Positions 41,991-50,539 of a stretch of 64,000 nt of DNA are shown in pieces. The translations under genes and the position numbers were made by a program. Origin of the DNA: Nocardia kruczakiae NBRC 101016 (lineage in GTDB: Bacteria; Actinomycetota; Actinomycetes; Mycobacteriales; Mycobacteriaceae); contig NZ_BDBL01000039.1 of assembly GCF_001612965.1 (NCBI RefSeq), positions 25,659 through 89,658 of the forward strand. The letters are read 5' to 3'. The notes below the pieces were generated by a model that was not told the origin of the DNA, searched no databases, and was given only the letters and a program-made list of their open reading frames with translations. Positions within the stretch are counted from its first letter, which is position 1; each line of letters opens with the position of its first letter.

Positions 41991-43682
41991 ATGAAAGCAG
42001 CAATTTCCATGAACCCCTCCACTCCCACCGCCGCCTCGGCCGCCGAAATTGTCGACGTACTCTGCGTGGGCGCCGGCTTCAGTGGCCTTTACCTTTCGCA
42101 CCGGCTCACGTCCGCCGGATGGACCTTCGCGGGCTTCGAGGCCGGCCCCGGTGTCGGCGGCACGTGGTTCTGGAACACCTATCCCGGTGCCCGCTGCGAC
42201 GTGGAGAGCATCTATTACTCGTATTCGTTCGACGAAGCGCTGCAACAGGAATGGACTTGGAGCGAGCGGTTCGCTCCGCAGGCGGAGATCCTCAGGTATC
42301 TGGAGCACGTCGCCGATCGTTTCGACCTGCGCAAGTACTTCACGTTCGACACGCGTGTGGTCGGTGCCAGGTGGAACGCGGGCGACCGACTGTGGGAAGT
42401 GCGGCTGGACAACGGCGAGACGCGTCGCGGCCGATACCTGATCTCGGGCGCGGGCGGCCTGTCCGCTCCCAAGGACTTCGATGTGCCGGGGCTGGAGAAC
42501 TTCACCGGGCTGCGAGTGTCGACCAGCCGGTGGAACATCTCCCTCGACGACCTCGCCGGCAAGCGCGTGGCCGTGATCGGTACCGGATCGTCCGGCGTGC
42601 AAGCGATTCCGTTGATCGCGGAAGTCGCCGAGCATCTCACGGTGTTTCAGCGCACTCCGAACTATGTGATGCCGGCCCGCAACGGTGTACTCGCCCCGGA
42701 CCAGGTCGCCGCTGTCAAGGACCGCTACGTGGCGATCCGTGAGGAGTGCCGGCATTCGCCCGGCGGAATTCCCGATCGGCCGGTCACCGACAAAGCCTTC
42801 GACGTCTCCGACGAGGAACGTCGGCGGCGCTACGAGGAAGCCTACGAGCGCAGCGGATTTCTGGGGGTCGGCGCCGAATTCGTCGACCTGCTCACCGATG
42901 CCGAGGCCAATCGGACCGCGTCGGAGTTCATCCATGACAAGATCCGCGAGATCGTGAAGGATCCGGCCACGGCCGAGCTGCTGGTACCGAAATATCACCC
43001 GCTGGGCGCCAAGCGCAGCGTGTTCGGTACCGATTACTACGAGACCTACAACCGCCCGAACGTGTCGTTGGTGTCGCTGCGGGACGAGCCGATCGAGACG
43101 ATGACCGAGAACGCGATCGTCACCTCCCGAGGCGCCTACGAGGTGGACGTCATCGTGCTGGCCATCGGGTTCGACGCCTTCACCGGACCGCTGTACGGAC
43201 TCGACCTCACCGGCGCGTCGGGCGCGAAACTGCAGGACGCGTGGCGCGACGGCATCCGGTCCTACCTCGGCATCATGGCCGCCGACTTCCCCAATTTCTT
43301 CATGGTGGCCGGCCCGTTGAGCCCCGCGCTGGTGAGCAATGTGGTGGTGACGATCGAGCAGGCCGTCGACTGGATCGCCGACCTGCTCGAGCACGCCCGT
43401 GACACCGGCGCCACGATGATCGAGGCGACTCCCGAGGCCGAGAACGAGTGGGTGGAGATCACCGAAGGGACCGTCGCCCAAACCCTCTACGCCACCACCG
43501 AATCCTGGTACCGCGGATCGAATATCGACGGCAAACCCAACACCTTCCTGGGGTACGTGGGCGGTGTCGGCAAGTACCGCCGCATGTGCACCGAGATCGC
43601 CAAACGCGGCTATCCCGGCGTCGAGATCGACGGTGAAGCGCGCTCTCGTACCATCGGCCCGATCCACTCCGAAATCGCATGA
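41991..43682 (+). CDS. Baeyer-Villiger-type flavin monooxygenase with altered fingerprint
   Basis: The 563-residue protein (ATG 41991; ATG 42009 also possible) has two dinucleotide sites, GAGFSG (residues 27-32) and GTGSSG (197-202), the motif GGTWFWNTYPGARCD and the cyclohexanone-monooxygenase-like stretch KRSVFGTDYYETYNRPNV. The family fingerprint FxGxxxHxxxW appears as FTGLRVSTSRW, with Ser177 in place of the His. Such enzymes insert oxygen next to a ketone with FAD and NADPH; N- or S-oxidation is also known. It heads an operon with the ammonia-lyase-like gene (ATGA overlap). Confidence 0.9.
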   Translation: MKAAISMNPSTPTAASAAEIVDVLCVGAGFSGLYLSHRLTSAGWTFAGFEAGPGVGGTWFWNTYPGARCDVESIYYSYSFDEALQQEWTWSERFAPQAEILRYLEHVADRFDLRKYFTFDTRVVGARWNAGDRLWEVRLDNGETRRGRYLISGAGGLSAPKDFDVPGLENFTGLRVSTSRWNISLDDLAGKRVAVIGTGSSGVQAIPLIAEVAEHLTVFQRTPNYVMPARNGVLAPDQVAAVKDRYVAIREECRHSPGGIPDRPVTDKAFDVSDEERRRRYEEAYERSGFLGVGAEFVDLLTDAEANRTASEFIHDKIREIVKDPATAELLVPKYHPLGAKRSVFGTDYYETYNRPNVSLVSLRDEPIETMTENAIVTSRGAYEVDVIVLAIGFDAFTGPLYGLDLTGASGAKLQDAWRDGIRSYLGIMAADFPNFFMVAGPLSPALVSNVVVTIEQAVDWIADLLEHARDTGATMIEATPEAENEWVEITEGTVAQTLYATTESWYRGSNIDGKPNTFLGYVGGVGKYRRMCTEIAKRGYPGVEIDGEARSRTIGPIHSEIA

Positions 43683-44053
43683 GTCGCGTGCTCCATCGGC
43701 GCTACGTCGCCTTTTCCGACGCGCACTACGCGGGCAACCTCGTCGACGGCGCCTACGCATTGAAACTGTTCGGAGACGTCGGCACGAATCTGTCGATCGA
43801 GTTGGACGGCCACGAGGGCTTGTTCGCCGGATATTCGTCCGTCGAGTTTCTCGCCCCGGTCCGAGGCGGCGATGTCGTCGAAGCCGAGGCAACGCTGGTC
43901 GCAAAGGGAAACCGCAGTCGCACAGTCGATTTCGAACTGCGGGTGCTCTGCCGCGGCTGTGATGACACCGGCCGCGCGCAGGTTCTGCAGCCCCCCGTGA
44001 TCGCGGTACGCGCTCGCGGCACCGCCGTCGTCCCAGCGGGCGAAACGACATGA
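43679..44053 (+). CDS. Hotdog-fold 3-aminobutyryl-CoA/beta-alanyl-CoA ammonia-lyase-like enzyme
   Basis: This 124-residue protein overlaps the monooxygenase stop. It carries the family-specific run SDAHYAGNLVDGAYALKLF, then GDVGTNLSIELDG, EGLFAGYSSVEFLAPV and GNRSRTVDFE. The run closely matches clostridial beta-alanyl-CoA and 3-aminobutyryl-CoA ammonia lyases. Those enzymes remove ammonia from a beta-aminoacyl-CoA to give the enoyl-CoA. The acyl-CoA ligase and enoyl-CoA hydratase at 35.7-38.1 kb supply the steps before and after. An ordinary thioesterase role is less likely given the DAHYxGNLVDG signature. Confidence 0.85.
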   Translation: MSRVLHRRYVAFSDAHYAGNLVDGAYALKLFGDVGTNLSIELDGHEGLFAGYSSVEFLAPVRGGDVVEAEATLVAKGNRSRTVDFELRVLCRGCDDTGRAQVLQPPVIAVRARGTAVVPAGETT

Positions 44054-44111
44054 AAGAGCCATCGCCGCCGGTCGGCTGATGTCAGCTTCCACACAACTTA
44101 CGGAGAAATAC

Positions 44112-44813
44112 ATGTCCATCAGAGAGCTGCTGTTCGCGGTGTCGGACATCTGGATGATCGCGGTCGGATTCAGCTGCGGGATCGCATTCATTCGGAACTA
44201 CAAGAACTACCTGCTCGGTATCGAGTGGATGATCGTGGCGACCTCGGGAACGAACTTCCTCATCTACGGTCTCATCCAAGCGGGTCACGACAGCCCGATG
44301 TACCACTTCGCCTACTTCCTCGACGCCTTCTCCCGGTCCGTCGGCATCACGCTGATTCTGGTCCTGGGGCTGATGAAGGTCACCCACCGATACAAGCCGT
44401 CGGTCGCGGTCGACATCGGCGCCTTCGCGCTCGCCGCCGTGGTGGGCTTCGTTCTCAGCACGTTCGCCGAACAGATCGGCACCCCGGGCAAGCTCTTCTA
44501 CATCGTCGTGAATGTGCTCACCACGAGCTTCCTGATCTATTTCGTCAAGCGCCTGTGGAATATCGGCGAGCGGCGCCACGCGGTCTGGGCCGGCATCGCC
44601 ACCGCCTGCGCGTTTTTCATCGCCGCGATCTACGACTTCGTGCACATCCCGGGCGACGATTCCGAGCACACGATTTTCTACATTCTCGCCCTGTCGACGT
44701 GGGGCTTGCAGATGTTCACGTACTACCGCGCCTATCGGGCCTTCGACGCGCACAACAAGCGCGTCGACGCCCAGGTCGGCGGTGCCGACGCTGCGGTCAC
44801 CGCCCGACCTTGA
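44112..44813 (+). CDS. Seven-helix membrane protein of unknown function
   Basis: ATG 44112 follows ACGGAGAAATAC. The 233-residue product is almost entirely hydrophobic, with about seven membrane helices and short loops. Charged or polar residues fall inside helices (FIRNYKNYLLGIEW, TYYRAYRAF) and there is a HIPGDDSEH loop. It resembles no transporter class I can name. Its place between the ammonia-lyase-like and amine oxidase genes suggests an amine carrier, sensor or envelope component. Confidence 0.8.
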   Translation: MSIRELLFAVSDIWMIAVGFSCGIAFIRNYKNYLLGIEWMIVATSGTNFLIYGLIQAGHDSPMYHFAYFLDAFSRSVGITLILVLGLMKVTHRYKPSVAVDIGAFALAAVVGFVLSTFAEQIGTPGKLFYIVVNVLTTSFLIYFVKRLWNIGERRHAVWAGIATACAFFIAAIYDFVHIPGDDSEHTIFYILALSTWGLQMFTYYRAYRAFDAHNKRVDAQVGGADAAVTARP

Positions 44814-44831
44814 CCCGGGTGCCGATCGCCG

Positions 44832-44853
44832 CGACGGCCCACGTGGGCCGTCG
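44832..44853 (+). terminator. Perfect 22-bp hairpin inside the monooxygenase-amine oxidase operon
   Basis: The arms 44832-44842 and 44843-44853 are exact inverted copies (centre CAC/GTG). It stands 19 bp after the membrane protein stop and 46 bp before the amine oxidase start, so it may terminate or attenuate the transcript, or protect its 3' end. Confidence 0.55.
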
Positions 44854-44898
44854 GCGGTGCACCGGATCCTCACGAAAGCTTCACAGTAAGGAGTCACC

Positions 44899-46257
44899 AT
44901 GCAAACCCACGATGTCGTGGAAGAAACCACCGACGTAGTCGTCGTCGGCGCCGGAATGGCGGGATTGACCGCGGCGACCACGCTCGGTCGACACACCGAC
45001 ACCGTTGTCCTCGAATCCACCGATCGCACCGGTGGCCGCGTCGACACCGTTCGGCAGGGCGACTATTGGATCAACGTCGGTACCCAATTCACCGAGGGCA
45101 CCGGCACCTTGATCGATGCACTCGACCGGCACGGCATCGAGATGGGGTCGCTCGCGGGTAAGAGCATCGCGCTGCACCTCAACGGCGCGACGGTCGACAC
45201 CTCGAACCCGTTCGCGCTCATGTTCCGCACTCGGATGACCATGCTGGACCGCTTCGGCCTGGCCCTCGTCGGCTCCCGCATCCTGGCGGTGACACCGTTC
45301 CTCGAATCGGAAAGCTCTGTCGCCCAACGTGTTCGCGCCAGGCTCGACACCAAGCTCGCGTCGTATCTGCTGAAGGGAGTGCGTTCGGAACTGGCTCGCT
45401 CGGTCGTCCGATCATGGTCGGCGCAGTGGATGGGATGCGATCTGCACGAGACGGCCGCCACCCAATTCGTCACTTCGGTCGGTTTGGCACTCGCCGACCC
45501 CGAGAAGATCCCCAACTTCTCCCTTCCCGCCGGTGGCAATCAGACCCTGACCGACGTGCTGACCGAAGATCTCGGGGAACGAATCAGGCTGAACTCCGTG
45601 GTGCAATCGGTGCGCAGCGACGGTGACGGAGTCGTCGTCGACTATCTCGCCGGCGATCGCCCGGCCCGGTTGCGAGCCCGGCGAGCGATCGTGACCGCGC
45701 CCGCGGACGTCTGCGAGCGGATCATCCCGACCCTTCCGCAGCGGTACCGCAACGCGTTGAACGACATCACCTACGGGCGGTACGTCGTTGTCGGCTTCTT
45801 CACCGATGAAGCCGGGCCGCAGCGCTGGGACGACTACTTCGCCATTTCCACACCCCAGCTGTCTTTCCAGGCGGTGTTCAATCACGCCGCAGCGCTGCGC
45901 ACCGGCAGCGACCGCAAGCCCGGCGGAGCGCTGGCTTGTTTCGCAGGCGGCGGTAAGGCCGACGCATTGCTCGACCTGCCCGACGAGGAGATCGTCGCCC
46001 GATTCACCGACGACCTGCTCACCGTCCTGCCCGAGCTGGAAGGGAAATTGGGGGAGGGCATACTGCGCCGGCACCACCGCGTCGTTCCGTTCTGGGCGCC
46101 CGGGCGTCGCACAACGCTCCCGGCCCTGCGCGACCCGCTCGAAAACATCTATTTCGCAGGCGATTACCAACTCGATCTGCCGTCGCTCGCCGATGCGGCC
46201 ACCTCCGGCGAGCGCGCCGCGAAGGCGGCCTCGGCGAGCCTGGGGCTTCCGAGTTAG
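44899..46257 (+). CDS. Flavin monoamine oxidase family protein
   Basis: ATG 44899 follows AAGGAG. The 452-residue enzyme has the N-terminal FAD motif VVVVGAGMAGLTAATTL and DRTGGRVDT, and the C-terminal FAD/substrate motif NIYFAGDYQLDLPSLADAA of the amine oxidase family (monoamine, polyamine and cyclohexylamine oxidases). It converts an amine to an imine that hydrolyses to an aldehyde or ketone plus ammonia and hydrogen peroxide. It ends the operon led by the monooxygenase. A cyclic or branched amine giving a ketone would connect these two enzymes. Confidence 0.9.
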   Translation: MQTHDVVEETTDVVVVGAGMAGLTAATTLGRHTDTVVLESTDRTGGRVDTVRQGDYWINVGTQFTEGTGTLIDALDRHGIEMGSLAGKSIALHLNGATVDTSNPFALMFRTRMTMLDRFGLALVGSRILAVTPFLESESSVAQRVRARLDTKLASYLLKGVRSELARSVVRSWSAQWMGCDLHETAATQFVTSVGLALADPEKIPNFSLPAGGNQTLTDVLTEDLGERIRLNSVVQSVRSDGDGVVVDYLAGDRPARLRARRAIVTAPADVCERIIPTLPQRYRNALNDITYGRYVVVGFFTDEAGPQRWDDYFAISTPQLSFQAVFNHAAALRTGSDRKPGGALACFAGGGKADALLDLPDEEIVARFTDDLLTVLPELEGKLGEGILRRHHRVVPFWAPGRRTTLPALRDPLENIYFAGDYQLDLPSLADAATSGERAAKAASASLGLPS

Positions 46258-46474
46258 GTCGGCGGAGCACCTGCCGGCCGGCACTCGGATGCCGTCTGCC
46301 TGCACTGTGGTGGCGGCATCTCGGCGGTAACGGCGCCGGGAAACCTTCAGGTCGAGGCGCCGTGACGCGGTACCCCGGCGTAGCGCGTGTTGTCCGACTG
46401 CGACAGCAGAACGACGAAACGGCGCGCGCTCGACGGGGTGATCCGGCCGGCGGGTGCCGACGATGGCGAGGGGA

Positions 46475-46639
46475 GTAAGTCTGCAGTTCCAGGGCGATGT
46501 GGCTGCCATCGGCGAAGAGCACGCGGACATCGCTGCGACGTTCGCGGCCCGGTAACGCGACCTCGTTTCGGACTTCGAGCACACCGGAGTGTGTCCTTGC
46601 CCATTCGGAGGGGAGGGCCTGACTGGTCAAGCGCCACAC
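46475..46639 (-). pseudogene. CoiA-like gene fragment
   Basis: From GTG 46639 the minus strand reads about 55 residues of protein-like sequence, including EVRNEVALPGRERRSDVRV and GSHIALELQ. This fits the start of a CoiA-type nuclease domain (R-x-ADV, then IAxExQ). Beyond this the frame becomes Arg/Pro noise with no match to the expected continuation. It would be a truncated relic of the family also seen at 1274. Confidence 0.35.
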
Positions 46640-46813
46640 CGGTCACACGCGGTGAATCGACCCGCGGGTCCCGTTGATCGCGGTGACGATCGGCTTGCTC
46701 AGCACTTCCGGCGTGGCGTGTCGCGGTAAAGCCGCCGCGGCCGCGATTCGCTGGCGTCGTGGAATTTGTGTCTTGTTCGGGCGTGTCGACGGGTGGGCGG
46801 CGGGGCGGCGAAT

Positions 46814-46827
46814 GTGACGAGTGTCAC
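46814..46827. promoter_or_regulatory. GTGAC-N4-GTCAC inverted repeat before FAD oxidoreductase copy 1
   Basis: GTGAC and GTCAC flank GAGT, ending 39 bp before the start codon. An identical arrangement precedes the paralogous gene at 54942. The right arm (TGTCAC) resembles the -35 element reported for ECF41 promoters. Confidence 0.55.
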
Positions 46828-46866
46828 TTCATGTCAGATCTGGCGGGCGGCGCGTGTCTCGGGGGT

Positions 46867-48060
46867 ATGACTGATTTCAACTCCATCACCAAGGTGGTCG
46901 TCATCGGCGGCGGTTACGCCGGAACCGTGGCGGCCAATCGGCTGCGGCTGCGTAGCGATGTCGAGATCACGCTGGTCAACCCACGCCCGGAGTTTGTCGA
47001 GCGGATGCGGTTGCACCAGTTCGTGGCCGGTACCCACGAGGCCGCCGTCGGTTACGACACGTTGCTCGGCGCGGGTGTACGGCTGATCGTGGATCATGCC
47101 GTCCGTATCGATACCGCCGCTCGCACGGTGGAACTGGGCTCGGGGCGCACGCTCGGGTACGACTATGTGGTCTACGCGGTCGGCAGCACCGCCGCGGTGC
47201 CCGTGTCGGTGCCCGGCGCGGCCGAGTTCGCTTATCCGATCGCCGAATACGAACACGCACAGCGGCTGCGCGCCGCGCTGGGGGAACTGCCCGCGCAGGC
47301 GCCGATCGTCGTCGTCGGCGGCGGGCTCACCGGTATCGAGACCGCCGCCGAGCTCGTCGAGCAGGGCCGCGTCGTCACGCTCGTGGGTGGCGGTATGGTG
47401 GCGGCGAAATTCTCCGATCCGGCCCGGCGGGCGGTGGCGAAGTGGCTGTCCGAGAACGGAGTCGAGGTGCGCGAGCAAGCGCGGGTGCGCGAGGTGCGAG
47501 GCGACGGGGTCGTCTTGGCCGGCGGCGATGTGCTGCCCAGCGCGATCACGATCTGGACCGCCGGATTCGGAGTGCCCGAGCTGGCGGCGCGCAGCGGGCT
47601 GCGCACCGACGAACAGGGCCGGTTGCTGACCGATGAGACGTTGACCAGTATCGACGACGATCGCATTGTCGCCGCCGGGGACGCGGTCGCGCCCTCGGGC
47701 CGGCCGCTGCGGATGAGCTGTTACGCCGCTCAGCCCCTGGGCGCGCAGGCCGCAGGCAACGTGCTGGCCCGCATCGCGGGGTCCGAGCCCAGCGTGCTGG
47801 ATGTGGCCTTCGTGGCGTGCACCGTGGGTTTGGGCAGCCGCGCGGGTGTGATGCAGTTCAGCCGTCGTGACGACACGCCCGTGCCGATGTACCTCGGCGG
47901 ACGCGTGGCCGGACGGATCAAGGAGCGGGTTGGTCTGGCCGGGCCGATCGGGACCATCCGCAAGGAGGCCCGCAAGCCCGGTGCGATCCCCACCTTCATG
48001 GGCTTGGGCAGGCGCAAGGAATTGCGTGTAGCCGAGCCGGAGGGGATCGTGAAGCCGTGA
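46867..48060 (+). CDS. NDH-2-like FAD/NAD(P) oxidoreductase, copy 1
   Basis: The start is ATG 46867 after GGGGG; the frame is open upstream but non-protein-like. The 397-residue protein has the FAD motif KVVVIGGGYAGTVAANRLR, the NAD(P) motif IVVVGGGLTGIETAAELVEQ and the late FAD motif RIVAAGDAVAP, as in type II NADH dehydrogenases. It lacks the C-terminal membrane helix of respiratory NDH-2, so a soluble reductase is likely. The ECF41 sigma gene follows with a GTGA overlap. ECF41 factors are typically paired with such oxidoreductases, which are often part of their regulon. Confidence 0.9.
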   Translation: MTDFNSITKVVVIGGGYAGTVAANRLRLRSDVEITLVNPRPEFVERMRLHQFVAGTHEAAVGYDTLLGAGVRLIVDHAVRIDTAARTVELGSGRTLGYDYVVYAVGSTAAVPVSVPGAAEFAYPIAEYEHAQRLRAALGELPAQAPIVVVGGGLTGIETAAELVEQGRVVTLVGGGMVAAKFSDPARRAVAKWLSENGVEVREQARVREVRGDGVVLAGGDVLPSAITIWTAGFGVPELAARSGLRTDEQGRLLTDETLTSIDDDRIVAAGDAVAPSGRPLRMSCYAAQPLGAQAAGNVLARIAGSEPSVLDVAFVACTVGLGSRAGVMQFSRRDDTPVPMYLGGRVAGRIKERVGLAGPIGTIRKEARKPGAIPTFMGLGRRKELRVAEPEGIVKP

Positions 48061-48977
48061 CCTCTATCGACGATCACACCGAGCGTTTCGTGCACCTGCG
48101 ACCGCTGCTGTTCACCATCGTCTACGAAATCCTCGGCTCGGCAACCGAAGCCGACGATGTGTTGCAGGACAGCTATCTGCGGTGGCGGCGAGTGGACCTG
48201 ACCACCGTGCGTGACACCAAATCCTATCTGGCCCAACTGGTCACCCGCCAGGCGCTGAATGTGTTGCGGGCCGGGGCCAGTCGCCGCGAGGAATACGTCG
48301 GCCCGTGGTTGCCCGAGCCGCTGCTGCTCACCGACGGCGACGCCTCGAGCGATGTGGTGCTCACCGAATCGGTCTCGATGGGGATGCTGGTTGTGCTGGA
48401 ATCGCTCACTCCCATCGAGCGAGCGGTCTTCGTGCTGCGCGACGTATTCGGCTTCGGCTACGACGAAATCGCGTCCGCGACGGGCAAATCCGTCGACGCT
48501 GTGCATCAGACGGCCCGCCGCGCACGCAACCACGTGCAGGCCCGGCGCAAGCGGTACGCCCCCGTCGACACCGCCCGAACGGCCGCGGTCACCGAACGCT
48601 TCATCACTGCAGCGACCACCGGGGACATGGAAGGCTTGCTGTCGCTGCTCGCGCCCGATATCACCTGGACCACCGACAGCGGTGGCAAGGTGACCGCGCT
48701 ACCGGAGCTGGTCATGGTCGGCGCCGAACGGGTGGGCGCGATTCTCATGGCGGTCTTCCGATACGCGCAGCGACGACCGCAGGTACACATCGAGACGGTG
48801 AACTGCAACAGCCAACCAGCACTCGCGTGCTACATCGACGACAAACTGGAAGCCCTTCTCGTGTTCGACATCGCCGACGACAAGATCATCGACGGCTACG
48901 GTATCCGCAATCCCGACAAACTGGCCGCCCTCGAAATCCCCCGCGCAATCAGCCGCGGCGAGACACCCACGGCGTAA
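48057..48977 (+). CDS. ECF41 (SigJ-type) sigma factor, copy 1
   Basis: The 306-residue protein has sigma region 2 (RPLLFTIVYEILGSATEADDVLQDSYLRWRRVD), region 4 (LTPIERAVFVLRDVFGFGYDEIASATGKSVDAVHQTARRAR) and a C-terminal SnoaL-like domain of about 120 residues, the hallmark of ECF41. In this group the fused domain modulates activity in place of a separate anti-sigma factor. It is translationally coupled to the FAD oxidoreductase, which is the expected target or partner. A second module of the same kind lies at 53.9-56.2 kb. Confidence 0.93.
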   Translation: MTSIDDHTERFVHLRPLLFTIVYEILGSATEADDVLQDSYLRWRRVDLTTVRDTKSYLAQLVTRQALNVLRAGASRREEYVGPWLPEPLLLTDGDASSDVVLTESVSMGMLVVLESLTPIERAVFVLRDVFGFGYDEIASATGKSVDAVHQTARRARNHVQARRKRYAPVDTARTAAVTERFITAATTGDMEGLLSLLAPDITWTTDSGGKVTALPELVMVGAERVGAILMAVFRYAQRRPQVHIETVNCNSQPALACYIDDKLEALLVFDIADDKIIDGYGIRNPDKLAALEIPRAISRGETPTA

Positions 48978-49002
48978 CCCAACTTCACGCGATGCCGGCA
49001 CC

Positions 49003-49021
49003 CCGAAATGCCGCATTTCGG
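49003..49021 (+). terminator. Hairpin after the ECF41 gene
   Basis: CCGAAATG (49003-49010) and CATTTCGG (49014-49021) are exact inverted copies around CCG, 25 bp after the sigma factor stop. Few T residues follow. Confidence 0.5.
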
Positions 49022-49394
49022 CGAGATTCCGCCACACGATCGTTTGCTACGCGCTAGCCCCAGCGGCCAGATAGCTCCTCGCGAAGTGGCCGCGCGTGGG
49101 GAATTTCAACTGGCCGCTGACACGACTGCGCAACGGCCTTGATGCACGCTCCCCAACCGTCCCGACGGCGCGAGCGCGTAACACGTGCTGCCGATGGGTC
49201 TCGCTGAGCGTGTTTCCGGCGGTTTCTCTCAGTAGGTTCGGGCGTCGGGCCGGCGGTCGGCGAAATGATCGCGAAGGCGTTGACCGCGGGCTTCGTGCGC
49301 CGTGAGGCGCTGTGATTTGAGTGGAGGTGGTCTCGATCGGTCTGTGCTCGCAACGCCGGACAAGCCCAGATCTGTAGGCACGTATTCGAATTCG
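49022..49394. other. Spacer with no supported gene
   Basis: The frames on both strands are Arg/Ser/Thr-rich and without ribosome sites. Nothing else was recognised between the ECF41 terminator and the small secreted protein. Confidence 0.5.
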
Positions 49395-49760
49395 TCACTG
49401 TCCGGGGATGCGGCAACGATCGGTCTTGACGTCCAGCCGGCCGTTGAGGATGTGCTGGTGGACAAACACCGTGCCGTTGCAGATGTAGGCGAGGTCGTTG
49501 TCTCTGGGCTGGATGAGAGTCGCTTCCTCGACCTTTCCGCTGGTGGGAGTGCCCTCGCCGGCCTGGCAGTTCTGCCCCGCGATGGCCTTGGTTCCGTCGA
49601 GTTCCGTCATACCGAACCCTTGCTCCGCGATGTCGCAGGTATAGACCGGCAGCGGACCGAGCGGCTCGGCTGAGGCCGTCGGCGCCCACACTGTCACCGT
49701 GGCCGCGGCGGCGACGAAGACGGTGGGCAAAAGGGACCGGGCACAACGAGCATCACGCAT
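49395..49760 (-). CDS. Small secreted protein with four cysteines
   Basis: ATG 49760 follows a strong AGGAGG site. The 121-residue product has a Sec signal peptide (residues 1-31, ending SA-EP). The mature part of about 90 residues has four Cys (42, 65, 94, 116) suited to two disulfides, and strands such as LPVYTCDIAEQGFGMTEL and DLAYICNGTVFVHQ. No named domain was recognised. It is probably an exported stable beta-protein of the type numerous in Nocardia and mycobacteria. Confidence 0.85.
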   Translation of the reverse strand: MRDARCARSLLPTVFVAAAATVTVWAPTASAEPLGPLPVYTCDIAEQGFGMTELDGTKAIAGQNCQAGEGTPTSGKVEEATLIQPRDNDLAYICNGTVFVHQHILNGRLDVKTDRCRIPGQ

Positions 49761-49944
49761 TTTCGACCTCCTGGGTGTCGTACCGATCCGGTCGTGCCGC
49801 CACGAGGTCGGCTTCTCCCCGCGACAGCGCAAGAACTTGCTGGACAAGCTGATCGACAGGCCGGCCGCGCTCACGCGCGGCGCCGGGCAGACAACCCGAC
49901 GCGACCACGGTAGGCGCACCGCCCGCACCGGCTGACACGTCCGC

Positions 49945-50414
49945 TCATCCCGGCGTGTCTGGCTCCCGAACCTGTGCACCTGCAGAGTCGGACACCGGGG
50001 GGAATTGCATCGCCGGCGCGGTGTCGCGGTTGCCGAGCGGGTAGATGACGGTCTGCTCGATCCGGTCCACCGCGTCGGAAAGGTCCGACGGGTCGGTGAA
50101 GAAGGCGCGCCAGAACAGAAAGACATTGTTCGTCCGGGATCGGTACACGTAGCCGTCGGCCGGTTCCGGGCCGTCGTAGTCCGGCGGCAGCAGCACATAG
50201 GTGCCGCCCTTGCCCGCGTCGGGCCTGGCCAAGCCCACATCGCCGCGCCAGAGATGCCCGTCGATGGTCGGACCGGCGATGGGGCGCTGCCAGAAGTCGT
50301 CGAACACAGTTCGTCCCGGAGCAGCCGCACCGTCTCCGCGGTCGGGAATCCGCCTTCGAATCCGGCATCAGCAAGCTCGCCATAGCGTCCCACGCTTCGG
50401 CGCCCTTTCCCCAT
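49945..50414 (-). pseudogene. DUF1254 gene with internal deletion and frameshift
   Basis: One frame (ATG 50414) gives GGFPTAETVRLLRDEL, the usual start of a DUF1254 domain. At about 50308 the sequence jumps, out of frame, to VFDDFWQRPI followed by GKGGTYVLLPPDYDGPEPADGYVYRSRT. That is the later part of the same domain, normally some 100 residues further on. The reading ends at 49945 without a DUF1214 domain. So the middle and the C-terminal half are missing. An intact relative is read in the opposite direction from 50540. Confidence 0.75.
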
Positions 50415-50539
50415 GGCAACGTAGCCGACGTCAGGCAACCAGCTGGCATATCCGCGATGCTTCACCCGTTTCGGATGATCCGGGACGCCGCTCTTCACGA
50501 GCACCCTGACGGGGACGAACCGAACGGTTGGAGATCTGT

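Noticed and set aside
41982..44051. 689-aa open frame on the minus strand
   Set aside because: It lies antisense to the monooxygenase and ammonia-lyase-like genes, whose motifs are unmistakable. The frame is open only because of GC-rich codon bias.
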